From Onchocerca volvulus (lineage: Eukaryota; Nematoda; Chromadorea; Rhabditida; Onchocercidae): a DNA stretch of 64,000 nt. Every line of letters begins with the position of its first letter. The first letter of the stretch is position 1. Positions 1 to 10,856 of this stretch are shown piece after piece. The notes beneath the pieces are model-generated. The model saw only the letters and a program-made list of their open reading frames with translations. It made no database searches and had not been told where the DNA came from. Where the stretch lies: positions 62,001 through 126,000 of the forward strand of contig HG738140.1 of assembly GCA_000499405.2 (NCBI GenBank), written 5' to 3'. A program made the position numbers and the translations under genes.

Positions 1-1
1 T

Positions 2-148
2 TTTTTGAAAAACAAGAAACCAATGCAAAGAATGCTTCAAAGATTTTTGAAATCATATAATGTTCGATTTTTTGATGGACAAGACAGCAATGCACAATTG
101 ATTTTTGATTTTTTGAGTATTAACAATATTCAGGTTTTAGATCTTTGA
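2..148 (+). CDS. possible 3' part of an unidentified gene cut by the left edge
   Basis: One frame is open from the window edge to a TGA at 146-148, while the other plus frames carry stops. The peptide (about 48 residues, including FLKSYNVRFFDGQDSNAQ) has a protein-like composition, but I do not recognise the family. Two donor-like sites exist: TTGA|GTATTA after 115 and CAG|GTTTTA after 133. It may therefore be an internal exon, for example joining the acceptor at 268, rather than the last one. Open frames of this length also occur by chance in AT-rich DNA, so the call is weak. Confidence 0.3.
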   Translation, partial: FLKNKKPMQRMLQRFLKSYNVRFFDGQDSNAQLIFDFLSINNIQVLDL

Positions 149-3100
149 AGGCAATTTATCTTTCAATTTTTCTGAAAAAAAATCGAATTTTAATGGCAAA
201 TTGAGGAACGTCTAATTCTAGTTGCAATATTTTTACGGCCTCTTTATTTCATTTTCTTAAATATTCAGTGAAGTTTATCGTTTCTAAAACTAATTTGCTA
301 GAAGATTGTTAATTAAAATCTTCCGGTATAGTGCCAATGATTAGCTCATTCGATCATTAGAAAATCCTCCAGTTAGGATTATTATTTGTTCATTACTCAA
401 AAAAAAAAAAAAAAGAAATCATTTAATCGGTAAAAAATCTGTTTTAAAAGAAATAATTTCAACTTGGATTTTATATTGATCGAATGACTTCTTTTCTAAA
501 GATTCCGCTTGTTCCATTTTTTTTCTTAACCAAAATCAAATAATGCATTTGACTGACAAAAAAAAAACTTTGTTGAACAATATATCCTGCATTGTAGGAA
601 CAGAAAAACTTCGCGATTCCACGTGCGTGCGCTTAATGCATTAAAATGCAAATACTAAGTTGACTGATAACTTGCAGACTTTCAAATGCTAGTCATTAGC
701 ACTTATAAATTTTTTGCTTTTCACATTATATTAATTTTCATTCTTTTTAAAATTACAAATCTCTATTGTTCCAGTTAAGCGTTTGCGCCTTTCGATTCAA
801 TTTGCAATCGAATTAGGGATGATATTTTCGATAATCATTCTGCAATCGTATTACTACGGTTGATAGTTTAGTTGTAACACATTAGGATCCGTCTCATTAT
901 TTATAATCAACATAAATTTACAATTTAACTCTTCTAAATTTCTCATATCATTCTCAGTTAGTGTCTGAATAAGTTGCTGTCAGTTGCGAGGGACATATTT
1001 ACCTTTGAAAAGTATCAGAAATGTAGCTAGCGCATTCTTTGAAGCATCATGGAAATTCGCAAGGATATTACTGGTCAGTCAAAAAAATTCGTTTCTAAAA
1101 ATATTGAAAGTCTTCTTCCAGAAAATCTCGTTAAAAAGATATTTTTTTTCTCGGCGATGTCGCACCAAATAAGTTATGATCTCAAATACATAAAAATCAA
1201 AGCCTGGGAGCAAAAAGAATGTGAAAAGAAAGAAAAAGTACTTATTTCATCTAATAACTACCGAGAATTGATAGATTAGATGGCGCTTAATGATGCTACA
1301 ACTGTACACTGCACTGCTAGAAGTTAATTCCAAACAGATAATCAGTTCGCTGTCCTAATTTTTGGATTGGCAATGAATTAATTAAAATAATCCTTCCCAT
1401 TCGCTAACATCTGTCAACTGCGTCATTAATTATATCTGGCAAAGGTTCCTTATAATACTGCACCTGTGAATGTTGAATTGCGGCAAAGTCTGTTTCAGTA
1501 TCAAATGCATCGAATGTGAAGAATGAGTGATGATAGCTTGTGCTAAAGGCAGTAAAAACTGAAGGTCCATAACATAATCCGTTGAGGACATTTTACATGC
1601 AGCTAGATTATTGTAATCTCAGTGGTTTACATGCCACGAATTCCTTCTGTTTCCTGAATTACTGATTTCAGTTATTAATCAAAGAATTCATCAATTTTCT
1701 AATAATATTTTTCAAAATTTATAGCAATATAAAGAAATTATATATTATTCTAACTAAAAAAAGAAAATGGGATAGACAAAAGAATGGAGCGATAGAATTG
1801 AAAATTGAATTTCAATTCATCATATCATATCTCCCGTTGCTATCTTGCCAATTTCGTCATTTCTTACAGTTTCATGGCAGTGAAAAATTTTATTCAAAAA
1901 CAAAGTTTTTTCACAAATTTCGACGCGCGCTTAGATGAAACAGCAGTATGAAGTCGTTCTGTAACGATATGCGGAATATGCATCGACAACTGAGCTGATA
2001 AATGATATGATCAAATGGAAGGATAAATAACGAGAAGTTTTGATGACAAATATATGCACGCCACAACTAAATTCAGTTGATCTCAAGATTTATAAGACTT
2101 CTTCAGTCATAGCTTGAAGGATATATCTCAAGCTTGACTTTCAGTCTGAAGAAAATAAATCGCAGCAGCGGTATGCAGCTTTTTTTTTAAAGATTCTTTC
2201 ATTAACGCAAATTTCACCTTATGCAAGTTGCAAACAGTTATTCAACTGATGACTGAGAAAAGCGAACAAATGATGGAGGAAGAAACAATTTAGTCGCATA
2301 TGTGCAAGCACACAAACACACATACAGATCAGTGTCGGGAAATTTGATTTATAGCACGAACGAATCTCAGATTTGTGTATTTTTTGCAAAAAATTTGACA
2401 ACTCGACAAGATGAACAAAAAAATCGATAATATCAATTAAATAAACTTAATGGTTGATGTAAAAAAAGGATAAACAATAAAAAGGGAAATTTAAAAACTC
2501 GTATTGGAGCACTAAACTGCTTCGATTGACATCCCTCGAATAAAATGATAAAAGATGACGCTTATGTTAGCGCTTGAGGGTACAATAAACATTGGCTTAG
2601 TTAAGGGTTGTAAAGCTATTTAGGAACAAAGAAATGTGCCACATATCTACAAGAATTACTAATCATCTACATGAAATTTTCTTCATGTTGCTCCGACAAT
2701 CAGTGGTATTTTAACTTGGGAAGCTTTTAAATAAAATTTCGATAATAAGACATTTGTAGCGAATTGTTCAAATAAGATGAGATGATCTTTTTATATAAAA
2801 CAGCAATAAATTATGTCTATAAGACAAATCAGTCAGAATTTAATGGAGCAAATAAGTGAAAAGAATATAAATAACAATGTGACCCTTGTTTAAATCCACG
2901 TCGTGCCCTCAACTTTTCTGAAAGATTAACTTCATCAAAATTTTTATTATAATTATAATTACAGAAAGACACTGCATCAACAATATCATAACAGTTATGT
3001 TATTTTGCGGTATTTTGCGAAAAGTCAGTTTGTGATTCTAAAATGAAATCCCTTTAGAGATATTTAGAGAAAATGAAGCGGAAAAGAGAGCCAAACCAGT

Positions 3101-4175
3101 TTTCGTTGCGAGGTTTCCTATTTGAAGTAGTCATCTTTGCTTTCTAAAGTCAAAAAAATTGGTTTTCGCAGTTACAGATACATTGATTATTTCAAAAAGC
3201 ATTGCAAGATGTGATTGAAAATGTTCTACACATCGCTTCTAATCTGCTCCATGCTATCGACCTGAACTACTATAATACTAAGTACTTGATTAACTTGATT
3301 TATTTAAACTATGAATTGATTAGACTGAAACATGTTTAATGCTATCACCATAAGTAATTTCACATTTCATTGTTACTTTCTGTGATGTGAATGGAATTAG
3401 GTCAGCCGTCTTCTGGATCTAATTTGAGCTTTCTGTGTTCAATTGCTCCATCAAGATGACTGCATTTAGTTTACAAATTACGCCTCATTCTGATTACGAG
3501 ACTAATTCTCTATTTGAGATTAACTTGAAATTATTTGAAGTATTTTTTGGAAATTAGAATGAAAGGATTTATTCCAATGATGCTATGCACTTATAATTAT
3601 TTATGCCAATGTTTGATGTTTTTTCAATTTACGACTCTCCAGTTCAAGCAGTTACATATTAAACTTCCTCAAATGATTGTTCATTCACCGCCTAGAGAAA
3701 TAATGGCATGATATTCTCACTGTTCACTTATCTCCACGTGATGGCTCAGAATACAAAAATTGCGAAAATCTATATTTTAGATTGATCAGCATTACACTGC
3801 CGCTTAATTGACATGTTGTACTCGTTTTGAAGGAGCCGATAAAAAATCGATATCTGATAACCGATATTGAACCGATGAACCGATAACTTCGCAAGCTAAC
3901 TATCGGAATGATTTTAGCTGGACAAAACGAAGTTAACATCGAGATGAAGGGAAATTGGGAAGTTTCATTGTTGATTTAATAATCAAGTCATTTTGGTAGA
4001 TCAGTGCCACGAGAGAAACATGATTCAAATCCTTTTGCTCGATACATCATAATTTCACGCATTGACTGCCTGCACCAGGCATTTCAGCTTCTTCATCTCA
4101 TTTATGCTGAATGTATGTAATGCTCATTAAAATGAATTTGACAAAGAAAGATGTATTTCTCGAACTGAATCCGAA
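149..4175. other. intergenic, no gene recognised
   Basis: AT-rich sequence with short homopolymer runs (for example A14 near 400-413). Several short open frames exist, such as 1049-1279 on plus, but none shows a domain, splice context or codon pattern I can support. Confidence 0.5.
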
Positions 4176-4445
4176 TCAATGACGGTGTCTCTTCTCGTCG
4201 AGATCCACGTCGCTGGGCAAAAGGACGGGCACATTTTCGACAGTTTCACCTTTCATCGGGTGCTGTAAAATGCACGCTTCTTAGCATAATCTTTTAACAT
4301 TTACGAGGTTTTCTTGATGTAAACGTGTCAACAAAACTATCGCACTTTGTTGCAAAAAACAATGCCAAACCATCCAACTGACCGTTGCGACATAAAAATA
4401 AGCAATAACGGCGAGAAGGAAGAGATACGCAGCAGCAAGAAGCAT
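4176..4445 (-). CDS. small two-exon single-pass membrane protein (hypothetical)
   Basis: Exons on the minus strand are 4445-4305 and 4262-4176. Joining them gives 75 residues. The N-terminus is one long hydrophobic stretch (LLAAAYLFLLAVIAYFYVA, residues 2-20, continuing to about 27), a signal anchor or signal peptide. A hydrophilic C-terminal tail ends in DVDLDEKRHRH. The donor is CTC|GTAAAT and the acceptor is TTTTACAG, both phase 0. The intron is only 42 nt and contains an in-frame stop. An in-frame TAA lies shortly before the ATG, so this start is the only one. The exons are richer in G+C than their surroundings. I do not recognise the family. It could instead be the 3' end of a larger gene with undetected exons. 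Confidence 0.45.
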
Positions 4446-4530
4446 GCACCGCCACTTCCGTTACGCACCATGAAATAGATCTGCTGAAATGATCGCTTCC
4501 TTCCATTTTATCCCACTTTGCGTCATTTGA

Positions 4531-4563
4531 TACGTGCATAACACGTACGCGTGCGTATACGTG
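4531..4563. promoter_or_regulatory. cluster of ACGTG/GCGTG core motifs
   Basis: Three ACGTG cores (4532-4536, reverse at 4542-4546, 4559-4563) and one GCGTG lie within 33 bases, forming an imperfect palindrome. They sit 86-118 bases upstream of the ATG of the small minus-strand gene. ACGTG is the core bound by HIF-type bHLH-PAS dimers, and GCGTG by AHR-type dimers. Function here is inference from motif and position. Confidence 0.3.
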
Positions 4564-4891
4564 TGTTTATGTATTATGATTGCATGTTTGTCTTTTGTGT
4601 TTAAATGTATTTATTTACCTTTTTGTATAATTTATGAATGAAAAATGCTTAGAAGAAACAGTAATATAAATCAAATCCAAATTTCTTCGACTTATGACGA
4701 TTGTACATGTTCGCTAATTTATTACAGATCGCTCAAAGATTCTGCTGCTCTTGGATCGGTCTTGATTTGTTTGTTTCATAAATTGTATATCTCTTGATGA
4801 CACGTACTCCATCTATTTCTTATTCTTGATGAGACGTGTGCACTAAAAGATAGTAATCCACTCTTTTCACCTAAGATCAAAGACTGATTAA
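4564..4891. other. intergenic, nothing recognised
   Basis: AT-rich spacer between the ACGTG cluster and the virB4-like relic. An in-frame TAA at 4889-4891 directly precedes the relic's open stretch. Confidence 0.5.
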
Positions 4892-5176
4892 AAGTTGAGT
4901 GCTTTTGTGATTTCTGTCATTCAGAGTGTTGAAAATGCATGCGAAAGAATCATTAGTGATACATTTATACAACACATAGCAACACAAATTTTTTTGCCAA
5001 ACTTGAAAGCTACTAGTACTGCCTGTAGGGATGTTTTTATGTTAACTGAACGTGAATACACACCAATCCAAGTACTTTCAGGGGGACAAGAAGCTAATGC
5101 TAATACAGTAAGACGCTGTGATGATAAAACAAAACTTCTGGGATTAATAAAGGCGAAGATGAAGCGGTCAGTGTAA
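4892..5176 (+). pseudogene. virB4: virB4 fragment of Wolbachia type (nuclear bacterial relic)
   Basis: The 95-codon open stretch reads like the C-terminal part of the VirB4/CagE ATPase of the Rickettsiales type IV secretion system. Visible motifs are FVISVIQSVENACE, ISDTFIQHIATQIFLPN and RDVFMLTEREYT, then VLSG followed by ANANTVRR. The Walker A/B core and the rest of the roughly 800-residue protein are absent. The reading jumps from EREYTPIQ straight to VLSG, where family members as I recall them have about 30 more residues, so an internal deletion is likely. No ATG start exists and a TAA stands just upstream. No neighbouring virB gene is visible. It sits in worm intergenic DNA, so it is best read as a decayed transfer from an endosymbiont. 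Assignment is from motif memory, without a search. Confidence 0.8.
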
Positions 5177-6007
5177 AATTGCGATGTCGAACATTCACTG
5201 TATTAATGAGCCAAGCTGGAATCTTTAGTCTTCTTTCTTTTTTCATTCCAATATAAACATGATCGAGTTTGCTTCGCTCTGGAGGTCATTAAGAATTGAT
5301 CAATTTAATATGTAGAAAGTTGAAACGCAGTGTTCGTCGTGTATGGTTTGCCATGACTGCGATCAGTGAAGTTCTGCTAAACTGGCAAACAAGATTTCTT
5401 TCATTCTCCTAGAACATTACTGATTAGCGAATGAAAAACATCTTGTCTCGCAAGTGTGCCAGATGATGAAAACGAGAGCAGGCAACTGTGGAAGATCAAC
5501 TTTTTCGTAACCGATGTTTGTCCTAGTTGGTATTGTAAGATTAACATATAAGAAACGACTGTGAAAGACCTAATGTTCCATTTGTTGAGAAAATATCAGT
5601 TTGCCATATGATTCAGAAGAACTGAACTAATGAATTTCTCAAGAAGAAAAGATACATTTTTCAATTTGACAAAATTTGTAAGGATGATATTGGAAGTGCT
5701 ATTTAAATTCGAGCTAGATTTATAATGACTATTTCGCAGTTACGGATAATGAATCCTTATGTACATAATTCAGAGATTTGCTAATTATTTCTTGGTAAAA
5801 AAATAAATATTTTTCTGTACTTCTGTGTAACGCTCAAATCATAGCCCGTTTGTGCTATTAGTTCTCTAGTCTCCTGTGACAAACTTATCATATGTTTTCC
5901 CAAAAACTTTTCAGAACAGCATTTTATACTTTAAAACAGTCGTAAATCAAGGGAAGATAATAAGCAATTTCTTTTTCTTTTCATTATTAATCATGCTTTG
6001 GTGGGAT
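5177..6007. other. intergenic and transporter 3' flank
   Basis: No further bacterial-looking frame continues after the stop at 5174-5176. No canonical AATAAA on the minus strand was found close to the transporter stop. Otherwise AT-rich spacer. Confidence 0.5.
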
Positions 6008-9000
6008 TTAGTGACTGATTCTGGAGAAACACTGGATTTCAGGATTTCTGGTAATGTTCGAGTATTGTCCACAGCATTTCAACGAACTATAAGTGGTATT
6101 TGAATGATCCGTTGATTGCAGGAAAGGTTGTACATAGCACGGTGGGACGAATCGAATTGTTGCCATCGCCCTAACTGCCATCACCGCACTTATCATCGAT
6201 GCAATTATTGTTAACACTATAAAAGAAAAAACAAGTTGTATAGCTTACTAGCTTGAACTAAATTACTTTACTAATTAATTAAACTGGTTTACTTGGTTGG
6301 CAAATTATTTCAATTATTGTCCTTTTTATATGATGAGAATTTTTTTATTTGCGTGCCATATCCTGCATGGTTAAGTGAAATGACTCAGCTTATTTTGCTC
6401 GCAAAATTAGATGAACTGTAAGCTCGATAGGCTAAATCTACTTTTTTCGCTTATTCATTTCATTGATTAATAGGACTTACCGTTCACAAACAGGAACCAG
6501 ATCAGTATGTGACGTGGTGTCCTCTCAAAAATTCTGCAAATAAGTAACCGTTAGCAAAGCTGCCCAGCAGATGCAAGTCAAAGAATGCATTCTCGCATAT
6601 TATTTTAAATTTCTATGCAACGATAGCACTTCGTGTGTGACAAGTTCTTTCCGTGCAGGAAAGCGCTTCTTGGCATCAGATGTCATCCTCAATCAGTAAT
6701 GACAAATGGGTACGAATGATCTATGTCTAATTGCAGAATTCTCACGTAAAAAGAATTAGAATCAGCGAGGAGTATCTTTAGTCCTGACATCTTTCATACT
6801 ATATCGATATGATACATTGACATATGCGAGGAAATTCTGCCCAGAGATCAATCATTGCTAAAGAAGCCTAGTCGTAGTTGATTATTCGGCACAACTAACT
6901 CTTTCAGTGTGGGTATTTTCCATTTCTTCGTTTTCTCATTGTATCGTTGGTTCTTGAGAGAAAGACTGAACAGAGTTGGCAGTATAATACAGGTAAATGG
7001 GATAGTTGTGCTCCCAAAGAAATCCATAATTGAGCCGAAATTCGGAATTGATAAAGCGACGAACACTATGACTGCCAAAAGTCCGGTTCGAACAACGATA
7101 CGTTGCCAACACATCTCTATGAAGCTATTTTCAGAAAATTTGGATCTTAGGTTGAAATTTTCTAGGTGCAAAAGAAAGTCTGTTTCTAGCCTTCCATTGA
7201 ATCCTACGAAAGCCAACAAAAATTTCAGACTTTCAGCAGACATCCTTTACCGTATTTCTTTGGTGTCTTTGGTCTTAGTGGTGAAGTTTCAACGTTCTAA
7301 CATCTTTAGACGAGAAGAAAACGAACTGTGTGGAACATGAAAAATATCTTCAAATTGTTGATTGATTGGATTTATTGTGAGAATAATGGTGAGGACGCAG
7401 TGGAATGCAACTGCCAGGTCAGCTCCATGTCGAATCCAGGTTGTTTGAATCGAATCAATTAGTGAATCCTGCATGCTTTGACCGTAGACAAAATAGGCAT
7501 ATACGGACAACGGAATATATAGACAACAGGCCCCTGGAAATGATACCAAAGATTAGGCAAGTTATATCCGTTTTTTCTTAAATTTGCTCAAATCAGGCTT
7601 TTTTTTTTTGGCGAGTTTAAAGATAAATTGGCACAATCAAATCACTTATTTAACAATACACATCGAGTTCATTTTCCTTAGTTAAGATAAACTAACAACT
7701 TTCCGAGTTGTCATCTGAAACAGTCTCAATCTTTTTGAAGTAAACGAGTTGTTTCATCTTCACATCAGATCTTTCAGAACCTGATTTTTTAAAACGATAA
7801 AATACAAACAGAAAAATCCGAGCAGGACGGATTTTGAGAATTCTTTTGGTTCGTGCATATCATGCTGTATTGTTGGGAAAACGTGATGACCACTGTAGGC
7901 AAACACGAACGTCCCAAGACTATAGAGGGCATAAAAGGATGCCGGTTTATAGACGACTGTTGGCTTGCATAAACTATAATCTTGCGTGATGCCAACCGTA
8001 ATTAGAACAGCAGCAATGACGGTGCAAAGAAGTGATATGGCCAGAACAACCCTGAAATGAAACTGTTTTTCAATATAGAAAGCAAAGCAATTGATTTTAG
8101 CAAAGTTTGATAATTGCGAATGGGCCTTGTGGCTTTGTTATATTCTGGAACACTAATATGGCATATGGCGAGCGATCATATATATGGCGTCCCGGAGTTT
8201 TAAATGATTTTTTGAAGAGATTTAAAGCAGGAAAAGGCATGTATCTTGAAAATGACGAAAGTGAGTGGGGATATCACGTCTCTTGCAAGCCAGATACCAT
8301 TCAAAACGTGCTCGACAACGGAATGCCATTCAAAGTGTCTCTGATAGATTCTGTCATTTTTATATAGAATATTCACTTATTTACTCGCTCATCTTCATTT
8401 ACACCTTTTTAATTTCACTAAATGATTTTGTCGAAGGGTCAGTTTGACGATTTTTTGTATGGGTCATTCGATGGATTTACTCAGAGAGCGATGTTTCAAT
8501 CGCGTTCTATATTCAATACTAATGACTAGACAGCATTGACGCCTGGTGAAAAGGAATATTACTGTTGGTTCAACTTCATTCTTCTAAAATCTTATCTCTT
8601 TTTTCAAGGAATAAGATTTGATGGCACTGGAGACCATTCGCATTTTTGTGTCATATCTTTCTACGAAATTTCAGGAAAAAAATGTGATTTCTTGAACAAA
8701 CCAAAAATCAGCTGGTGATTTGAGAAAAGTAGTCGGCAAGATTAATATGGCAAGAATGATTAGCAAAAGACAGAAATGTATTCTAATACCGAAATGGACC
8801 AAAACTTTGTGAAATATGCTTGACGACAGAATAACATATACAGTGGTGACACCGAACAGCGTCGTATTAACACAGAATACTGTGAAAGATCTGAAACTTG
8901 AATTTTTAATTTTTGAAATATGCGGACATAAGGATCTAGCTGGCTATTTACTAGAACTGCAATTTCTGCTGTGCAATACTTTAAATTTATTTTGGCTTTG

Positions 9001-9901
9001 TGGTTTGCACTCGATGTTACCGGTAAAGAAATGGACTTGTAGTTCGTGTGAATTATGGCAACTCGAGAAGAGAAGCATTATCGTGGCATCCGCATATGAA
9101 AATGCAGATGAACAGAACTGCAGTTCATGTGAATATTCTACAAATTCAAATTATGGTGCGTGTAATGCAATCGCAAAAATAGTAAAGTATAGCTTGCCTC
9201 ATCTTAGGTCCGAAACTACGCATACCAATTTCGGGATATGGTTGACGACAGTGAGTCTTGTAGACAGGCCATCGATCTCTCATTATACTCCATGCCTGGG
9301 ACAAGAGATGAGCAGTGCTCGTGAAGAATATGGCAATCAATACCAGAAATATGCAGCCAATAGTCATGCCTAGAACAAGGATTATCTAGCCAAGAATTGT
9401 ACCTAGAATAAGGATCATCTATTCGAAAACAGTCACTTATTTATATCTTTTAAATAAAATTTTTCAAGTTTTAGATGTTACGATTCGATGATCGAATTGA
9501 GAAGGGAGATGGATTCTGATAAAAGTGAGTCCACCTATTCTGATGTTTAATTTTCATTAATTCAGAAGCTATTGTATATACATATAGCTTATTGGATCAG
9601 AAATTTCAGCAAGAAAACCTGTATCATGAAATGCAGCCGGCATGGCCACCAAACCTCCGCCAACCAAATCTGCAACGACGATGATGGATGCAACAAGCCA
9701 GTTGTAACCTCGAGTAGAAGGTACATTCACGGATGCAGCGTTAATGTCCTTGGCCTTATCTTTTACGTTTTCCATTTGCTGATTAACTTGCATTTCAATG
9801 GCAGAAACGAATGTTTTGACATCTTTTATTGGTGATTCACTACCGGTGGTATCTGCTTGTGTTGGCACTGTGGTGCTAGAATCGCCCACTGATCTGTTCA
9901 T
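6008..9901 (-). CDS. AAAP-family transmembrane amino acid transporter
   Basis: Eight exons: 9901-9619, 9369-9198, 8890-8702, 8051-7810, 7533-7327, 7116-6900, 6533-6481, 6216-6008. They sum to 1572 nt, giving 523 residues with all phases closing. A hydrophilic N-terminus of about 65 residues precedes RGYNWLVASIIVVAD and GGGLVAMPAAF (residues 81-91), the first helix signature of Aa_trans/SLC36-SLC32 proteins. Later segments include TTLFGVTTVYVILSS, TQDYSLCKPTVVY, FAYSGHHVFPTIQHDM, YIPLSVYAYFVYG and INPINQQFEDIFHVPH. These proteins move amino acids with protons across plasma or lysosomal membranes; the substrate cannot be read here. Intron 2 has a GC donor (GAG|GCAAGC) and intron 3 carries an unexplained plus-strand frame. 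The nearest worm relatives are likely the uncharacterised Aa_trans genes, so no symbol is given. Confidence 0.9.
8107..8367 (+). other. unidentified open frame inside transporter intron 3, opposite strand
   Basis: The 86-codon frame lies wholly inside the 8701-8052 intron and runs antisense to the transporter. Its composition is balanced for this AT-rich DNA (for example SYIWRPGVLNDFLKRF and YHVSCKPDTIQNVLDNG), with few lysine or phenylalanine runs. I recognise no family. It could be an inserted foreign fragment, a nested gene exon or chance. Confidence 0.25.
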
Positions 9902-10817
9902 TTTCCGGAATTTTTATCTAAATTTCAAAGTTACAAAAACTTCAGTTCTATTGAACTGCAATTTTTTCATTCCGAAAATTTCGAATTTAGGAAGAAATTT
10001 TGGACCATTAAGTAGACCCAAATATTTCTTTACTTTTATTGTTCAACTGATTTCAGTATCTTCCATGAAGCAGATAATGAGTCGCATCATATTCTCTCCT
10101 TCTCAGTGCTTTTCGCAATCACCGAAATATTTCTAGCGAAATTTTCCGAAAAATTCATCAATATCATTCCTTCAAAATCGGGAACCTGACCAACTGGAAA
10201 CTAAACTTGTCGGATTGCATGCAAAAACTCTCATTCAGAAATGTAGCATGCAACTGAGGTTTAATTGCTGCAAAATGTAAGCGATTATTTTATTTGATGA
10301 AATGAAGATATACGTGAGAACATGTGATCCCACATACAGAAAGCTATTCTTTATGGCCCAGATAAAATGCGATAAATGAACTGAGATGTATGTATTTAAG
10401 TGGCGTTCTTTCGAAGAAAAAATGAACGAATGACGTAAAAATTTGAAGGACAGTTTTAAAAGAGCAAGTCGCATGATTTTTTCAAAAAACCGAATTTCGA
10501 AAAAGAGGAATTTAAAAGGATGCTTCACCAAGAAGTAAAATGGACGCATATCAATCAATCAGGTAATTAATTTATAGTACATTCCTTCAACATTCACTGT
10601 TATACCGCAGCAATACAATGAGGTTTAGTGCGAGCGCGACATCCCGTCTAATGATTCGGCAGAGGAATCGCCATCTCATTAATCTAATCTTAGTCGCATT
10701 GTGGTAACTCGAGAAAACTTACTGAGATATTCAGAAGAAGGGCGAATTAAAATTGGAACACAGCGCATGGGTCGGTCTCATCACTTCATTTTAACTTCCT
10801 AACCGTCCCACAGACTC

Positions 10818-10856
10818 AAACTCATTCGAATTCCAAAAATGAATTCGAATGAGTTT
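10818..10856. repeat. perfect inverted repeat, 16-bp arms
   Basis: AAACTCATTCGAATTC at 10818-10833 is exactly complementary to 10841-10856 across a 7-base loop. It lies about 0.9 kb upstream of the transporter start. No T-run follows and no function is evident. Confidence 0.9.

Noticed and set aside
1049..1279. 76-codon lysine-rich open frame
   Set aside because: Composition follows the local AT bias; no motif, splice context or homology recognised.
3724..3939. 71-codon minus-strand open frame
   Set aside because: No domain and no splice context; typical chance frame.
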